The position numbers and the translations under genes were made by a program. The notes under the pieces were generated by a model. That model did no database searches and was not told the DNA's origin. It worked only from the letters and a program-made list of their open reading frames with translations. A stretch of 33,164 nt of DNA from Streptococcus cristatus (GTDB lineage: Bacteria > Bacillota > Bacilli > Lactobacillales > Streptococcaceae): positions 43,555 to 76,718 of the forward strand of contig NZ_VSJJ01000010.1 in assembly GCF_008369405.1 (NCBI RefSeq), read 5' to 3'. Shown here piece after piece: positions 32,578 to 33,164 of the stretch; position 1 is the first letter of the stretch, and every line of letters begins with the position of its first letter.

Positions 32578-33164
32578 TTAGGCCTTTTTTTCTACTTCAA
32601 AAAGGGGTGAAAGTGGGCGTTTTTCATGGATTCGAACGATGGCTTCTGCCAAGAGATGAGCGATAGAAATCTGCTCAATCTTATCAATCAATCTCTCCTC
32701 TGAAAGGTAGATGGTATCTAAAACCACTAATTTTTTAATAGCTGATTTCTGGATATTTTCCATAGCTGGCCCTGACAAGACTGGGTGGGTACAGCTCGCA
32801 TAGACTTCCACAGCGCCCGACTCTGCCAAAGCATCTGCCGCATGACAAATAGTTCCCGCCGTATCAATCATATCGTCTATCAGAATACAGGTCTTACCTT
32901 CTACCTTACCAATGATATTCATGACTTCACTGGTATTCATCTTATCAACGCTGCGACGTTTATCAATAATCGCAATCGAAGTCTTGAGAAATTCTGCCAA
33001 CTTACGAGCGCGGCTCACACCACCGTGGTCTGGGCTGACCACCACATAGTCGCTACCAACCATGCCCCGACGCTCAAAATAATCAGCAATCAAAGGCGCT
33101 CCCATCAAATGGTCAACAGGAATATCAAAGAAACCTTGGATCTGAGCAGCATGCAAATCAATGG
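32578..33164 (-). CDS. prs: Ribose-phosphate pyrophosphokinase (C-terminal part, cut by window edge)
   Basis: About 194 C-terminal residues are present, of roughly 320 expected. The enzyme makes PRPP from ribose-5-phosphate and ATP, feeding purine, pyrimidine, His and Trp synthesis, and so supplies the pur genes in this window. The signature [18 protein letters not shown] is at the window edge, followed by [19 protein letters not shown] and the PRPP loop [14 protein letters not shown]. The reading frame stays open to the window end. After the stop, a weak CTT/AAG stem followed by T7 on the minus strand may act as a poor terminator before the abpA promoter. Confidence 0.95.
   Translation of the reverse strand, partial: IDLHAAQIQGFFDIPVDHLMGAPLIADYFERRGMVGSDYVVVSPDHGGVSRARKLAEFLKTSIAIIDKRRSVDKMNTSEVMNIIGKVEGKTCILIDDMIDTAGTICHAADALAESGAVEVYASCTHPVLSGPAMENIQKSAIKKLVVLDTIYLSEERLIDKIEQISIAHLLAEAIVRIHEKRPLSPLFEVEKKA

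Overview
The window looks like chromosomal DNA of an oral streptococcus of the sanguinis/gordonii (viridans) group. Gene order araT-recO-plsX-acpP, purD-purE-purK-purB, a bgaC/PTS/agaS/galM operon with a divergent GntR regulator, and ruvB next to adhE all fit Streptococcus. A class B sortase beside an AbpA-like secreted protein, and a LytF-type CHAP hydrolase with Bsp-like repeats, point to the sanguinis group. This is recognition from protein sequence and gene order; no search was run. Nearly all genes read on the minus strand. The exceptions are a YiaA/B-like membrane protein, the GntR regulator and the LytF-like hydrolase.

Layout, left to right. 1-2.2 kb: an MsmK-type ATPase (cut by the window edge), nanE and an acetyl-xylan-esterase-like gene, serving sialic acid and host glycan use, with CcpA-type cre motifs at the promoters. 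2.4-5.4 kb: adhE with a near-perfect Rex operator. 5.4-9.8 kb: an envelope operon (tyrosine phosphatase, MORN protein, OafA-type acyltransferase) and ruvB plus a nucleotidyltransferase; ruvB and the phosphatase both appear to be transcribed as leaderless mRNAs. 10.1-18.4 kb: YiaA/B-like protein, then galM, agaS, a mannose-family PTS (EIIA, EIID, EIIC, EIIB), the GH35 beta-galactosidase bgaC and divergent bgaR. 18.8-25.1 kb: purB, a very AT-rich HEPN-motif gene, two small hypothetical genes, purK, purE and purD. 25.4-27.4 kb: a LytF-like fratricin gene with a candidate competence (ComX) promoter. 27.4-30.7 kb: acpP, plsX, recO and araT, overlapping head to tail. 30.9-33.2 kb: srtB, an abpA-like gene and prs (cut by the window edge).

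Four copies of one structured repeat family lie between genes (about 11.5, 18.6, 22.0 and 30.7 kb). Three are close copies of about 175 bp. The fourth has diverged in sequence but keeps the same two-hairpin plan through compensatory changes. Two copies end on or against the stop codon of the neighbouring gene.

Most worth following up: the HEPN gene set between the purine genes, the abpA-srtB pair with its odd LPKTS tail and internal terminator, the covarying repeat family, the paired leaderless promoters, and a strong minus-strand terminator at 9.82 kb with no known gene in front of it. I saw no tRNA, rRNA, CRISPR array, insertion sequence or prophage.
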